Source: Pyrenopolyporus hunteri
Taxonomy: Eukaryota > Ascomycota > Sordariomycetes > Xylariales > Hypoxylaceae
Direction of reading: 5' to 3'
Length of the DNA: 64,000 nucleotides
Assembly (NCBI GenBank): GCA_902806595.1
Contig: CADCXC010000038.1
Coordinates: 4,154,001 to 4,218,000 of the forward strand
In this document: positions 37,087-49,303 of the stretch, in pieces
Layout of the letters: every line of letters begins with the position of its first letter
Position numbering within the stretch: position 1 is the first letter of the stretch
Program-made: the position numbers and the translations under genes
Notes under the pieces: generated by a model
Told to the model about the DNA's origin: nothing
Databases searched by the model: none
Seen by the model: the letters and a program-made list of their open reading frames with translations, nothing else

Positions 37087-37610
37087 AAGAGGATACTGCC
37101 TATCGCCACTCGCAGACTCTCCGGTTCCTCGTGAAGGGAGACGCCTGCTAACTCGGATACCATTTTTCTTCCTGCTGATCCTGCGTTGCCGTTGTGGTTC
37201 CCTAATTGGAAGCGCGGGTAATGGAGTATGAAATATTGCTTGCGGAGGCCATTCGGCTGATTGTACCGTCGGATATGTAATTTTTGGTCGACGACGTGGG
37301 CTTCCCTTCTAGGGTAAACTGAGTTTAGGCATCGTCGGTATTCCAAAAAGGAACCCAAAGGATCCAAATGAGAAAGTGATGTTGCGAAAATGTCGTATTG
37401 GCTGGCCTTATGTTGAAAGTAGATCCCAGGAAGAAAAAAAGGATGTAATCTAGTGGTCTTTCCCAGCCATGGTCTTAAAGGAGACTTCGAATGTTTGGTC
37501 GGTTGCTATTACCCCATAGCGAATATCGAATGCATGTAGATTGGAAGTTGGCAAAGTCAGGAATCCATGGGTGATAGAGAACTGTGACTTCCATTCTATG
37601 GCATCGGCTC

Positions 37611-37976
37611 TCATCTGATATCTTTTATACCAGGGGCCGAGTATGTTTCTAATTGGCGCCGTCCCTTACGTAGTAGAAACTCGATGGCTGTAAAATCTCT
37701 CTTGTCGATCTTGATGCTCTTCTCAAACTCGGACCTAGAGAAGTGTTCAGTGCCTTGTAGAATATGAGAGTTCCGAGGCCTTGAAGCCGATTCATCCGGA
37801 AGAACTTACCTAATAAATGACTCAAAATGGGGCCGTGTAGCCTATCGACATTTATTAGTTCTTAGGGCTTCTTTGAGAATGAGGATGGTAGCACGAACTG
37901 CAGGTTTCTTACGGGTCTCGCGGAGGCAAGTCCGATAGAGAGACAATACTTCCTTTTGCAGACCTGAGAGACGCAT
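37611..37976 (-). CDS. SDHAF1: Succinate dehydrogenase assembly factor 1 (LYR protein)
   Basis: Three short minus-strand exons (37976-37899, 37841-37810, 37734-37611) join in frame to 77 residues. Intron 1 is 57 nt (GTTCGT, ACTAATAA branch, GATAG) and intron 2 is 75 nt (GTAAGT, TCTAG). The protein starts MRLSGLQKEVLSLYRTCLRE with the LYR motif at residues 13-15, then ATRPHFESFIRSEFEKSI, IDKRDFTAIEFLLRKGRRQL and ETYSAPGIKDIR. This is the SDHAF1/Sdh6 pattern. The protein is a small mitochondrial matrix factor that helps fit iron-sulfur clusters into the SDHB subunit of complex II. The longest open piece is only exon 1 plus chance extension, so the gene is easy to miss. It lies 278 bp upstream of the disordered-protein gene on the same strand. 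Confidence 0.92.
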
Positions 37977-39514
37977 TTTAAACAGGTACTTATTATATAA
38001 GAGAAAATCGTAGGTTGGTAAAATAAAATAGTGCAACTAGAGATAATGAAGCTGAAGTTTATTAGTTGTTGACGATAGAAGTCTCGGGCATCATCAATTC
38101 GATTTCAACGAAGTGGATCGTCCAAGACTCGTCCCCATTGTCTCATAACGTGCATATATGCATTGCGTGGGGTTTTCCGGCGCAGATCTATTTGTTAAGC
38201 GAGTACAATAGGCTAACACGAACTTGAAGAAAATAGTTGTGAGAGATGTTGTCGTCTAATATTATTAGGAGTCTATGATGCGTATTCTCAAAATGATGAG
38301 CTATGTTTCATATATATGATAATCTATAGACACTTAAGATGAGTAAAGTCCTTTCATACGTGTTATATAGGTAAGTATAGGTTTCCCACCATAGGTACCA
38401 GTCATGACTCCATCATGGAAGAGCTCCCAACTCCCAAAAGTACCGGAACCCCCCTAGCGATCCGGACGTAGGCGCCTTCTAATGCGAAGCACGGAAATGC
38501 ACCTCATTTATTTTCGAAAATAGGTCCTCAATCCTTGAATGGCTACCCAACCCGCAACGACGACCGTTACTATAATGCGTAGCTCACGCACAGCGGCCAC
38601 AGCTGCAGGGTCAAAGCGGATGGTGTGGATATGGTTGATTGCACCGGCGTGCTCGGCGGCGAGGGAGAATGATTCCATCCCTTCTCTCTGATTACACTCC
38701 TATCTTGGTAGGCCGAATAGACAAGGTACTTAAGTATCAACTCGATAATTATGAAGTGATTAAAGTAGAATAAAGGACCTTTTTCAGAGGGCAGGCAGGT
38801 CATTAGAATATGTGTTTATAGGAGCTATGTCTGGGAGCTTCAATGATGCCGATATTGTATAACGTTAACGAGGTGAAAATTATCTAATAGCTGGAAATGA
38901 CCCTAAATTGTCAAGCCACACAGTATGAATTTCTACAGCCTACAGGGCTGCTTCTACCCCTCCTACACGCCTGCATGTCCGGGAAAGGCTCAGTTTTCTC
39001 CCACCGTCCTAGGTCGGATCTGAATGGGAAGGTAAGCGATTCCATGGATAGGACGGCCATGAATGGTAATCATCAGGCGGAGTGAATGGCCCTCTGAACT
39101 GCGAGCTGAGTACAGTCATTAGGTGGATGCTTAAGTTATGGATTTAGCAATCCTACCACCGAACGATTTCTAGATTTGTGCGCACTTTTCGTTGATAGCG
39201 TCATGACATTTTAGCTATCTATTTTGAACTGCCCATCCGCCGGATGAGAACGCCCATAATTGGCCGTATATGTATATGTATATATGAACTCCTATTCCCC
39301 CGAAACCAATCCACAATGACGGAGGGGAGGCAACATGCATGCAAATTCGCTAAGTGAGGGTATCGAGCATGCAAGCGCGTCTCGCTCATGCAACAGCAAC
39401 TAACAGCAACATTAAAAAGAACCAAGACGTCGCTAGGGAACTCCACCTATGATGACTAGGCACTACAACAACAATAGTGACGGCAATGACAACGATAGAG
39501 GCTCGTCCAACTCA
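37977..39514. other. Intergenic, no gene seen
   Basis: About 1.5 kb between the SDHAF1 promoter and the 3' end of the sugar transporter. Frames at 38570-38803, 38897-39085 and 39219-39446 have no family features. No RNA gene is evident. Confidence 0.5.
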
Positions 39515-41344
39515 TTATACCTTATGTCTGACGTCGTGCGTCTCAACCGCAACCTCCTTCTCGACCTGCTCGAGGTCGAGGTGTGCGACGACCGCCTCGT
39601 CGCCGTCGATGACCTTGGCCAGCTCCTCGAGCGTGGGGCCCTTGGTCTCGACGTACATGAAGTACACGAAGGCCAGCTCGCCGAAGATCCAGCAGGTGTA
39701 GATGATATACAGCTTCCAGGAGTGGTCGAGGCCGAAGAACTCGAAGGCGAGGGGGTTGGCGTAGACGTTGAGGCACAGCGCGCCCTGGATCATGATGTTG
39801 ACGATCATGAGGCCCTTGGCGCGCAGCTTGTACGGCAGGATCTCGATGGCGTAGCCGATCAGCAGGCCCGACCAGGCGATCGCGTAGAAGAAGCTGAACA
39901 GCCAGATGAAGAAGATCATGGCGTAGTTGGACCCGGGCGATCGGTGCTCGCCGTACAGCCCCGAGCACAGCGTCCAGAAGATGAATACGCCGAACATACC
40001 CGCCGTCGCGGTGAGAAACATCGGTCGGCGGCCCCATCGGTCGACTAATGTGGCCATGGTTACGGACACGATAAGCGAGAGGATCGTCTGGCCTCCGGAG
40101 AGCTAGGAAAGATTAGGTCAGAAAACAACTCCCTATCATAAGTGAGTAAGAAAACTTACACCGAACTTGGAGTTGGCGTTCGTTACGCCAGCCTGATCGT
40201 ACAGGGTGCTGGCAAAGTTGGAGATGATGGCATTACCAGACCACTGGGAGAAGAGGCCGAGAGACAGCAGGACCGCCAGCCGGTAGCGGTTCCCCTTGGT
40301 CCTGAGGAAGTCGAGGTAGCTGGTGTTCGCCTTGCTCTCCATCTCCATGCGGATGGTCTCCTTGATCTCACGGTACTCGAACTGGACCGTCGGGTGCTGG
40401 GCGTTGCCGTTGGCGTGGTACTTGGCCAGGATCGCGAGGGCCTGGTCGTGCTTGTCGTGCGCCATGAGGTATCGCGGCGACTCGGGCACCCACCAGATGA
40501 AGATGATCTGGATCACGGAGGGCAGGGCCTGGATGATGGCCGGGATGCGCCACGCCCAGTCGTTCTGGATGTAGTTCGTGCCGAAAGAGAGCCAGGTGAC
40601 GACTGCGGAAAGGGGTTAGCAAATCTCGACTCGATTAAAAGCTTTAGGTAGGCGACGTACTGATGGCACCAGCGTTCCATAAGCAGTTGTAAACTGCTGT
40701 GAGACGACCACGGTGCTGGGGGTGAGCGATCTCGGTCAACAACATGGGAGAAGCAATCTGTGCTAAACTGTTCCCGAATCCCATCATGACACGCCCGCCC
40801 ATGAAGGCGTTGATATTCTGAGCGACTCCCTGGATGATGGCCCCAACGATCATGACGACACAGCCAACAATGATGGGTGTTTTCCGTCCGAAATTATCGG
40901 CAAGTATGGGTCTGGAGAGCGAGTTAGAATACGTACATAACTCCGCGCTGTTATAGCATCGTAGGAAGACGCATTGGGACTTACACCAGGGGAATCGAGC
41001 CTAAGCTACCAATCTGGTACAACGCGGCGAGGAGACCGAGTTGCGATCCCTTGGGGTTGTTGAAAAACTTCTTCCACGTCTCGAACACCTGTACCGAGTT
41101 GAAGAAGGAGCTGTAATTTACCCGTTAGCACACTTTTTTCCTTTTTCACCCTATTCCGGTGGCGGTCGTACCCATCGTAACCAGTAGTCGCCGAGGCGAC
41201 GCAGAGCACGATACAGTAGAAATACAGCTTCCTCAGGCCGGGGTCCCTCTTCCAGTCGACCTTCTCGAAGGCCGGTGCCTCCTCCTGCGCATGCGCTATC
41301 TCCTCCTTACGAGGCGCCTTCTTCACGAGGCCGCCGATCGCCAT
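39515..41344 (-). CDS. MFS sugar transporter (hexose/lactose permease-like)
   Basis: Five minus-strand exons (41344-41172, 41110-40985, 40911-40661, 40602-40160, 40102-39515) give 526 residues. Donors are GTACGA, GTAAGT, GTACGT and GTAAGT. This is a twelve-span plasma-membrane sugar:H+ symporter of the major facilitator superfamily, sugar porter family. Motifs in order are TTGYDGSFFNSVQVFETWKK in span 1, LADNFGRKTP, GRVMMGFGNSLAQIASPMLL, PESPRYLM near residue 222, GLFSQWSGNAIISNF, LVDRWGRRP, and ETKGPTLEEL near 478. The N-terminus is cytosolic and charged. Proteins with this start and the SPMLLTEIAHPQHRG text resemble fungal lactose or hexose permeases (LAC12-like), but the substrate cannot be read from sequence. 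There is no sugar-metabolism gene beside it. Confidence 0.93.
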
Positions 41345-44300
41345 TGTGACGGGAGGGGACGGTTAGTCGGCAACTTTTTCAAGCTTGCACGAGAATGGCT
41401 GGCGACTATATATGTCGGGGTGGGTGGGTGAGCCCTTGGGGGAGACTAAGCTGATCCAACCGGTAAGGCTTACTAGGAAGCTTGTGTCTCTTAGGTTGAG
41501 AAGGGCAGAGATGCTGAATATCTACGGCGAGGTGTCACAGCAGCAGCGGAGGCGAGAAGAAGGGACGGAAAGCCCAGATATACATATGAGAAGGGCCGGG
41601 GACCATGGCAAGGGTATCATCTACATACATAGCACGGGCGAGCGGACCGGTAGAGAAGCTCACTTGCACGGATTGCACCTAGCCCGCAGGCATCTCACAT
41701 CCTGGGAACGCAAGATCTGGAATGGGACCTTTTCTCGAGGTGAGCATCTCTCCCATGTGTGAGTGGATTGCGGGCACTTTTTTTTTTCCTCTTTACCCCA
41801 TCCTAGTCCCAAGTCCCCGTGGCGCCATGGCCCATGGGGGAAATCTAAACAAGTAAACGGACCGGGGTGGGTTGGCCTACTAGGGGGGGCAACCCGCCCG
41901 TTGGCACTGGGAGTTCTGGGAACTGAGTACGTACGAACGTAAAATAAAATAAAAATGATAATAACACATTTCGGTTAATGATCGTAATTCTGGATGCACC
42001 GAACACAAGCGATCTGGGGCCCGGCCGAAGTTGCAACGCCACTCACATTTATCAAGGTCAACAACAACCCGTTTGGTATGTCTTGCAGGAAATCGATATT
42101 GCTCGGTAGTACGAATGGCATCCGCAATAGGTATGCTATAGTACGTCTTTGTCATGGACCCTCCTGCTACGTACCGTCCGCGGTAGCAGTAGATCTTCTA
42201 CCGTGCCTGGGATAATTCTGCGGGAGGGTAGCTGTTCGCCCGGACTATCCACCGACCGCCCCATGTCAACGATTTGATACATAGAGCATAATAGACAGTC
42301 AGGGGGGTTCCCGTTGTTGAGTGTCGCTGGAACCCTTCGAGAACGCATAATACCTAAGGTTAGCCCGGCCTGACTATGCAAACCTACATGACCATGGCGT
42401 ACCACGGTACCGTACATAGGTGGCAGTTAACCATAGATGCCGTGTGTGTGATGAGTTTTGCTCAGCGAGCAGCACGAATGCGGGTTGTCTTTGGTTGGAT
42501 ATTATCGATTTGCGGGGAAATACTCGACCAGTAACACCGATATCCTGGGCCTGATCCCACCGCGGGACTTAAGGGCCAGCTTTTGGTTCCTTGGGTTGTG
42601 TAAGTTGTTTCCTAGTTCCTAAACGGATTCATTACTCCTATTGGTGGCATTTCAGGTAGCATTCTGGGTGGTGTATTATTACTATCTCAGCGGCAGCGTG
42701 CGTACGTAGGTACCGCATAGGACGGCGTCTCTGTTTCATGATGACTACCCCCGGTCCGCCTCATATTGTCCCAACTGCAAAATTCATTAACGACCTGAGT
42801 TCCGAGTTCCGCAAGACTACACGATCGTCTATTCTAATTCTAGCCTAGACCAAGAGGTTCCACGGCGTCGGAGACAGCCCAGAATATAATACCTTGACTT
42901 TTTGTATTAGGCAGAAATAATTGGTTACGATTCTATGCACGTCAGAATTGTTAGGATAGTTTTATTGCGTGGGATAGTATAATGCCAAAGCTTCGAGTCC
43001 CTTGTCTGTGGTACGAGTCCCCCTTGTCGACGAGGGAGCAGAAGGACAGGAGTCAGATCGTTGAGCTTGCCAGGTTCATCAGTATATACCTTGGCCAAAT
43101 AGATTGACATGTCGCTTATATGGTAGATAGACGTTGCACCGCAGGAAACCAAGCGGGTTCCTTTTATTACCCTACGCGTATCCTCTTTATGTTCATGTGG
43201 CTACCGCAACTGGCCACTAAGGTTGGCGATATTCGACAATTCTTCGCCATCAGGCGAATCCATTATTCAGAGCTATTGCTCTCGTCCATACAGATCAGTA
43301 GAGAGTTAATTCATGTTGTTGGGATGGTGCTATATCTGATCCGAGCTACTCTGCGGCGATGGTAGCAGAAATTAAATTAACGGCGCTTGGCATTTAGCCC
43401 CCCTTCGATCTGCCATTCTCCAATGGGCTCTCTTATGTTCGAGCGCTTTGCACATGCCCCATCGGGCAGATTGCTAGACAGCTAATCTACGCCCTCCACT
43501 CCAACTAACCATAGTGTTTTGGAGAGGCGAGCTTACGCTAACCATTATTGTGCTGTACGGCGTTTCTCCATCCCACATCTCACGATGGCACGAGTACATA
43601 CCAGATGTCCTAACGGTCTCCCAGAGGCGAAATGAAGGGACGCGAGTAAAATAAAAAATACTAGATCCGTCGCAGGGGTCCATCGGAACAGTAATCAGCT
43701 TAGAGTATGGTTAAGCGCACAGCTATCAGCCAGCAGGTGCTTCGCTTCGGAGTCGCGTCCCGCAAAGCCGGGGAATTGGGGAAGTCGAGTTAAGCAAAAG
43801 CGCTCGCGATTTATGCTCGAGCCTCAAGTACGAATGTAAACTGTGGTGGCTAACGTGTCTAGCAAGCCACATGGCACTCCCATAACGGGTCATTATCCCA
43901 GTTGGGAGATCGCGAGGTCCTGGTTAAGCATCTAAATCGGGATACTTGTTCGACCTAGCCGCTCAACCCGCATTGCCGTTGTTTTCTATTGATTTAACAA
44001 CATGTGCGCATAAGTACGCATAAGTACGCATATTGCATATAATATCTTACAGCTTGGGGTAACTGTAGTGGTCTACCATACCTCGGAACGCACCCATTCC
44101 TTACCAGCGTAGGTAGAGATGTAGCCAGGCGCTGTAATTTAACGGGTCGCAGGCCTACCCCGTGAGTGATTACCAGATGCACTTGAGCGTTTTTAGGTCG
44201 TCCCCGGATCTGGGGAATTGAGACGCTACTATTAGCTTCCGGAGTTGGCGTTGTGGGATCCCCAGATTCTCGAAGGAGTCAGGCATAGTATTTTCGGTCC

Positions 44301-45780
44301 GCTATTACGGCTCGCTAGAGGAACATGTCGTAGCAGCTAGGTCGATAGCTTCAGAAGAAAGTTACTAGTTTAGCGACGTTTGCTCGTATCACCGAATCGC
44401 CTCCAACGAGCGTTCTAAGCTTTTAACGAGGCGCCAACCATGCACCTCATAGCACGTTAACTGTTCATTCTAAGAGATTAATCGCTCAATCCGATATGAT
44501 TAGACTTAGTAGACAAATCTTGGAATCTTGGATCCTCAGCTGCCCGTTCTGAGAATCTAGACCCGTGTATCCTCGTGGGACGGTCGTCCACGAAGGAATT
44601 TAGCCTAAATGCGGCAAAAGTGCCCCCGGTCGGTCATTTACCGGGGCCCCATGCGAAAGGGTCAGGGATTGGCGCTGACGGAAGCTTCCGGGGCAACGCA
44701 AGCTTTGCCAGGGTTGCGGGCACATGCAGCTCTCAGAATTGTATGAATTGTATGTGTTGTATGTACGTAGGGGGCGCATGCCAGCCCGGCAGCCTCACCA
44801 GCTCGACAAAGCTCGTCCAGGACGAACAAAAGTAGCCCGGATGAAAAAGCCGTAGGAGTGGTGACGCGACCGTTAGCGAGCTTACGCTTGCTCCTTAGTC
44901 TTTCGATAGATCGTCTCGCTACTGCTCAAATCTCGGATCAACAAATGCGTTGAGCCGTTGAGGGAAGAGACCGATCCTTCAGGAGGAATATCAGCTCCAA
45001 GTTACGATTGCGAATCTGGTGAGATCCCGATCATTGGAAGTGATTAGGAGGATCGCGTGGCGACTCCGGATGAGATTTCCGTATAGATGGTCTCTTATAC
45101 TCAAAGTCTTGATGGTTCCGCGTCAAGTGACCCGAGAACTCGGACGAACTAACTGGCTAGATATGCTACCCTCGAGGAGGCTCTTCGGGGCGCCGGGTTG
45201 TAGAGTGTCAGTCTACCTCGTGTCTAGGTAGGTAGCCAAGGATGATATTGACGCCATCGAAGTCGCACAGAGCTGAGCTAGGCATTATACTTGATTGGCC
45301 GCCGGGTAAGGCGATATATGAAGTTCTCTCGTTCCAGAGATTTCTCTGGCGAGATCTATTTTCGTTGGCTGCATGGATCGAGCATCGGATATCTCTCGCT
45401 TAAGTGCTCAAACACATTCAGCCTGACAGCAAACATATATCCGTCGAACCCACAGCGGTTCCCTCCATACACCGGTCACCGGCGGCACACCTAGAGTAAG
45501 GTACTCGTCGACCTTAATTCGCGCATGGCCTACCTACATTGGCTGCAGATATCGAATCGACCGAGTAATTGTACCGAGAAATTGTACCGAGAGTGGATTC
45601 TGCTTTTATTGCTTTTGCTGGACGCCAGCCAATGCATGATGCATTTTTCAAGGCTTATATCCTCAAGTCTATCCGATCCGGAACGCCGGCTTGCCGCAAG
45701 TCAATCGGTCCCTTAATATACAGAGGGTTCCTGAGAAGTAACGTTTTATGTTCCTCATTAATTACCGACCCCTTGCCCCC
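41345..45780. other. Gene desert of about 4.4 kb
   Basis: No gene is recognised on either strand. Composition is ordinary, not RIP-decayed. All open frames are under 130 codons and lack family features, and I could not assemble exons as I could for SDHAF1 and COX17. A short direct repeat (GCATAAGTAC x2) is at about 44009-44030. This may be old, unconserved sequence, or hold regulatory DNA or a non-coding RNA that I cannot see. Confidence 0.45.
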
Positions 45781-46130
45781 TTATACCTTGAATCCGAATC
45801 CGGCCATACAGGTTCGATACTGGTCGATGGTCGTCTTGCAGTCGTTAGCGGGATCGGCCGCCTTCGAGAAGAGCATGCATTCGTCACGCTTGGACTTCTC
45901 ATCTTTACAGACGCAGCAGGGCTACGTACTCAAGTCAGCAAAAGCGCGATTTAATCGAAAGCCATTCGGAACAGACCTTGGGCTTAGAGACTGCGACCGC
46001 ATCGGAGCCGGGGCTCACGACAGGCTTGATGTCGCGGGAGGACATTGAAGCTGCATCAAGTTAGCGACGGAAGCAAGCTGAGGAATAGCTTAAAGGCTGC
46101 CTTACACATGGTGGCACCCTGTGAAGCCAT
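45781..46130 (-). CDS. COX17: Cytochrome c oxidase copper chaperone COX17
   Basis: Minus-strand exons 46130-46106, 46050-45977 and 45921-45781 join in frame to 79 residues. Both introns are 55 nt: GTAAGG with branch GCTAAC, and GTCTGT with branch CTGAC. Cox17 carries Cu(I) in the mitochondrial intermembrane space and hands it to Sco1 and Cox11 for cytochrome oxidase assembly. The copper site PCCVC is at residues 34-38. The twin CX9C pairs are Cys38-Cys48 and Cys61-Cys71, which form the MIA40-oxidised helix hairpin. The protein ends MAGFGFKV. An internal ATG in exon 2 (46045) would give a protein ten residues shorter, also in frame, and cannot be excluded as the main start. The plus-strand frame over this region (45569-46048) is a shadow. 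Confidence 0.93.
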
Positions 46131-47371
46131 TGCAATTGAGTTGTTGAAGTAAGTAAGTGTTCGGAAGGTGTGGAAGTTTTCTGTCGCAAAGTCTGGAGGG
46201 GCTTCGGAATTGGCGATCAGAAAGATGGGATGATGATATGACGCGATTTGTAATTGAACGAAAAGTTGACGGGTGAATTATTACCTACCTAGGTAATGAT
46301 AAGACGTCATTTGCACAGCCATAAATCCTTATCAGAAGTCCAGCACTCGTGGCGCATTGACTACAATATAGAAGCTTTTTGTATATACACTGTGCTGTAG
46401 GTAAGCTGCGTTATGTAAGCTCCTTAGCTAATATGCTTAGGTAATTAGCCTCTCCTTTTTTCCTTCCTTCCTTTTAGCTCCGTCGCCGCCAAGATCAAAA
46501 GTTCAGAGATTCCTCTTTTAGAAATACCTAAACAAGAGGAAACCAAGGCCTTCCCAACCCAGACGGCCAAAACACCGCTTAACTACCACGGCCGCTATAC
46601 TTTAATGAGACCTCATAGCCGAGCACTAGCTATATACATTAATACCAACCCTATATAGTATCCAGTACGTTGTTCTGCGCCGTGGTGTAAACCGGCGGAA
46701 ATTACTCCGGTTGAAGCTTCGTCTCTATCATCAGTACAAGTTTCTGTCTTCGACTAGTCCGTTATCATGGAAGTATATGACACGCCACGAAGCCTTGTTA
46801 CTGCTAATATAGCAAGTTACTTAATATAGTGCGAGTATTGATATAATCTGACAGAGTCTGTTTTGTAACAGATCCTATCAGAATATGATAGATCTAGCTT
46901 CTATACACTCAACTTTGATCTCAAGCCATGAGCTAGCCGGCACCCCTTGACTAGCAACCAATTGTATCCGTCGTATATCACCACATAGGTATATAGCGGT
47001 CCCGACGGTTCCCAGCTAGAAAGAGAGCTGAACCAGCCTTGACGGCTAGGCGAGACTCCACATCACTCGCTGAGTGGGTACGAAGACATGGCCTACGATA
47101 ATCAATTCGAAAGAACATCGCATCTGTCACACACTATTGTCTTTTTTACTTCAAAAGTCCCTTCATTTAAGATTTCTATTCGGTGTTTTTGTTTTCTTAT
47201 ATCTTATATTTAATATGATGCGCCTATAATCTGTTGGAACTTTCTGAAGTGGCACAGCAACCTTACGATTTCTATACCCGGCGGCGCGTTTTCTTTGATT
47301 TATAACATCTACTTCGTTCCGTCACCCAGAAAAGTCGAGTCGTCTAAAGACATCCATATCTCAAATTAACC
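46131..47371. other. Divergent promoter region of COX17 and the FAD oxidase
   Basis: About 1.2 kb with no gene. It contains a TACCTAGGTA palindrome at 46286-46295 and pyrimidine-rich stretches near 46450-46480 and 47140-47210. Confidence 0.5.
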
Positions 47372-49303
47372 ATGGCCGCGAGCCTTCGCAATGCGGTATT
47401 AACCGCGCTCACTGTCTTACCCACGGTACAATCTATTGCGCAGGGCCCCGCGCAGGATGTTCACGCAGCAGTTCATACGTTACGGGCCGAGACAACCTGT
47501 ATGGGTGACGCGAAATGTACTTGTAATCTGCTTAAGGGGGCACTGACGGGTATAAACGGAACGTTATTCCCGTCGGATGGAGAGGCCTATAAGGATTTCG
47601 AGGACGAGAATTAGTCCGTAACCCTCCATGTTTGACAAGACGTACGCATTTCAACTAACTCAATATCGTTTCCAGTTCCGCAGCATGTAGGTTACCGGCG
47701 GCATGTATAGTCAACCCGAAAGACGCCGCGGAAGTCTCTACGGTTGTGAAGATACTATCTCAGACGGAGACCAAGTTCGCCGTCAGAAGTGGTGGCCACA
47801 ATTATATACCAGGCTTCGCCAGTATCGATGATGAGGGGGTTCTAATTTCTCTATCGAGGTTAAATTCCACTACGTTGTCGGATGATAAGAAAACCGCAAA
47901 GATCGGCCCAGGAAATAGGTGGCAGGAGGTTTACTCTACTCTCGTACCCGAAGGTTTGGTTGTAGTTGGCGGGCGTGTCGGTCCCGTCGGAGTCGGCGGC
48001 TTGATGCTTGGAGGTAGGTCTCTCATGCTGGTTATGGTAGATGTATATTGTTGGAGTCAGCTAACACCCATAGGTGGGCTGAGCTACTTCGCGTCTCAAC
48101 GGGGTCTTGCCTTGGACAACGTCAAGTCGTATGAAGTGGTCCTCGCCGATGGCTCTATCGTCACCGCCACAGCCGATAACGAGCACGCGGACCTATACAA
48201 GGGATTGCGAGGTGGTACTAATAACTTTGGTATAGTTACCAATTACGAGCTCTATACGTACCCGGTTGGGAACTTCTACGTCGACGCCCGGGCATACAGC
48301 CCAAATCAGACCTCTGAATTTCTACGTGCCGTTGCGGAATATCAGACGGAAGGCCAGTTAGATATATTGTCAAGCGTCAGTGGTATGTACAACTCCGGGA
48401 TACATATTCCGATCTGCTATCTTTTTAGCCATCTGCTGGGCCCTACCATTCCTCTTATCTTTAATAGAAGCTAACATAATCGTAGTACGTCTCGATCCTT
48501 TTAATACTTTATTCCTTTCTCTTTTCTCTCGAGACCGGTTGTAGAGAAGAGTCATACTTTAATACATTGCGAATACATATTGACTTGTGGTAGATCCAAT
48601 TATTAGAAAGCGGCCCAACCGTTCTCCTGCTTTACAATGAACCAGTACAGCAAGCCAAGGCTTTCGATGCTTTCTACGCCCTCGAGCCATATGACCAAAT
48701 GATACCGACGTTTAACGGCTCGCTTCTTAATGTCCTAGCGCTAACCGGTTCACGCTTTTCGACTGGCGACGTTCGCACGTACGGCGAGACCTTCAGCCAC
48801 AAAGCCGATGCCGATCTGATGATCGAGCTATACGACATCTTCTTAGAGGAGACCGCCCGTCTCCCCAGCGGAGCTTCGGGCGTTTGGGTGCCAAATCCAG
48901 TAGCTACTAGCGTGGCTAAGCTAGGGAAGCAGTACGGTGGTAACTTGCTAGGTCTGGAGGAGGTCCCCCAACAATGTGAGTGTAATTCCCTCCCGTTATT
49001 CAAACTTGGCACTAACGGGTTTGCGTAGGGTACGAATGGTTCATTACATGGAAAGACCCGGCGCAGGATACTTCTATCTGGGATATCTCCCAACGAATTA
49101 CTCAGAGGTGTACCGACGCCGCCAAGGCGAAGGGGTTATCACTTCCTTATCTTTTCATGAATACGGCGGGCAAGAATCAGGATGTGTTGAACAGCTATGG
49201 GGCGGGGAACGTCGAGTTTATAAAGTCGACAGCAGCCAAATATGATCCTGGGCGAGTCTTCCAGAGACTGCTAAATGATGGGTTTCTCATTCGGAATATT
49301 TAA
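47372..49303 (+). CDS. Secreted FAD-linked oxidoreductase (BBE family) with a probable twin intron
   Basis: Exons 47372-47613, 47676-48013, 48074-48381, 48594-48975 and 49029-49303 give 514 residues. The third intron (48382-48593) appears to be a spliceosomal twin intron, listed separately. A signal peptide (MAASLRNAVLTALTVLPTVQ) is followed by a Cys-bearing spacer, then the PCMH FAD-binding fold. VRSGGHNYIPGF carries the His expected to bind FAD through its 8-alpha position. GRVGPVGVGGLMLGGGLSYF follows, with Val where bi-covalent members have the second flavin-linking Cys. GLRGGTNNFGIVTNYELYTY closes the FAD domain. The C-terminal BBE segment holds YLFMNTAGKNQDVLNSYG and YDPGRVFQRL. Relatives oxidise sugars, alkaloids or polyketides; substrate and partners here are unknown. 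Confidence 0.9.
48382..48593 (+). other. Candidate [D1,2] spliceosomal twin intron (stwintron)
   Basis: An internal intron (48383-48485; GTATGT donor, GCTAAC branch, TAG acceptor; 103 nt) lies between the first and second nucleotides of an external intron. Removing it joins G at 48382 to TACGT at 48486-48490, creating a new GTACGT donor. The external intron then ends at the TAG at 48591-48593, with a TTGAC branch region, and is 109 nt long. The result is phase 0 and reads SSVS then IQLLESGPTVLLLYN, as expected for the family. Single-intron alternatives need a weak GTCAGT donor (48376) or the acceptor at 48606, and would be 218-224 nt, against 53-62 nt for the gene's other introns. Confidence 0.65.

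Noticed and set aside
36927..37367. 146-codon minus-strand frame starting at 37367
   Set aside because: It overlaps the disordered-protein gene in another frame. Its text lacks the biased composition and continuity of the 703-codon frame.
45569..46048. 159-codon plus-strand frame
   Set aside because: It overlaps all COX17 exons 2-3 on the opposite strand; COX17 has a full set of conserved cysteines and splice sites.
48376..48593. Single 218-nt intron with GTCAGT donor as the third intron of the FAD oxidase
   Set aside because: It is in phase, so it stays possible, but the donor is weaker and it leaves two complete canonical introns unexplained. The twin-intron model uses only strong sites.
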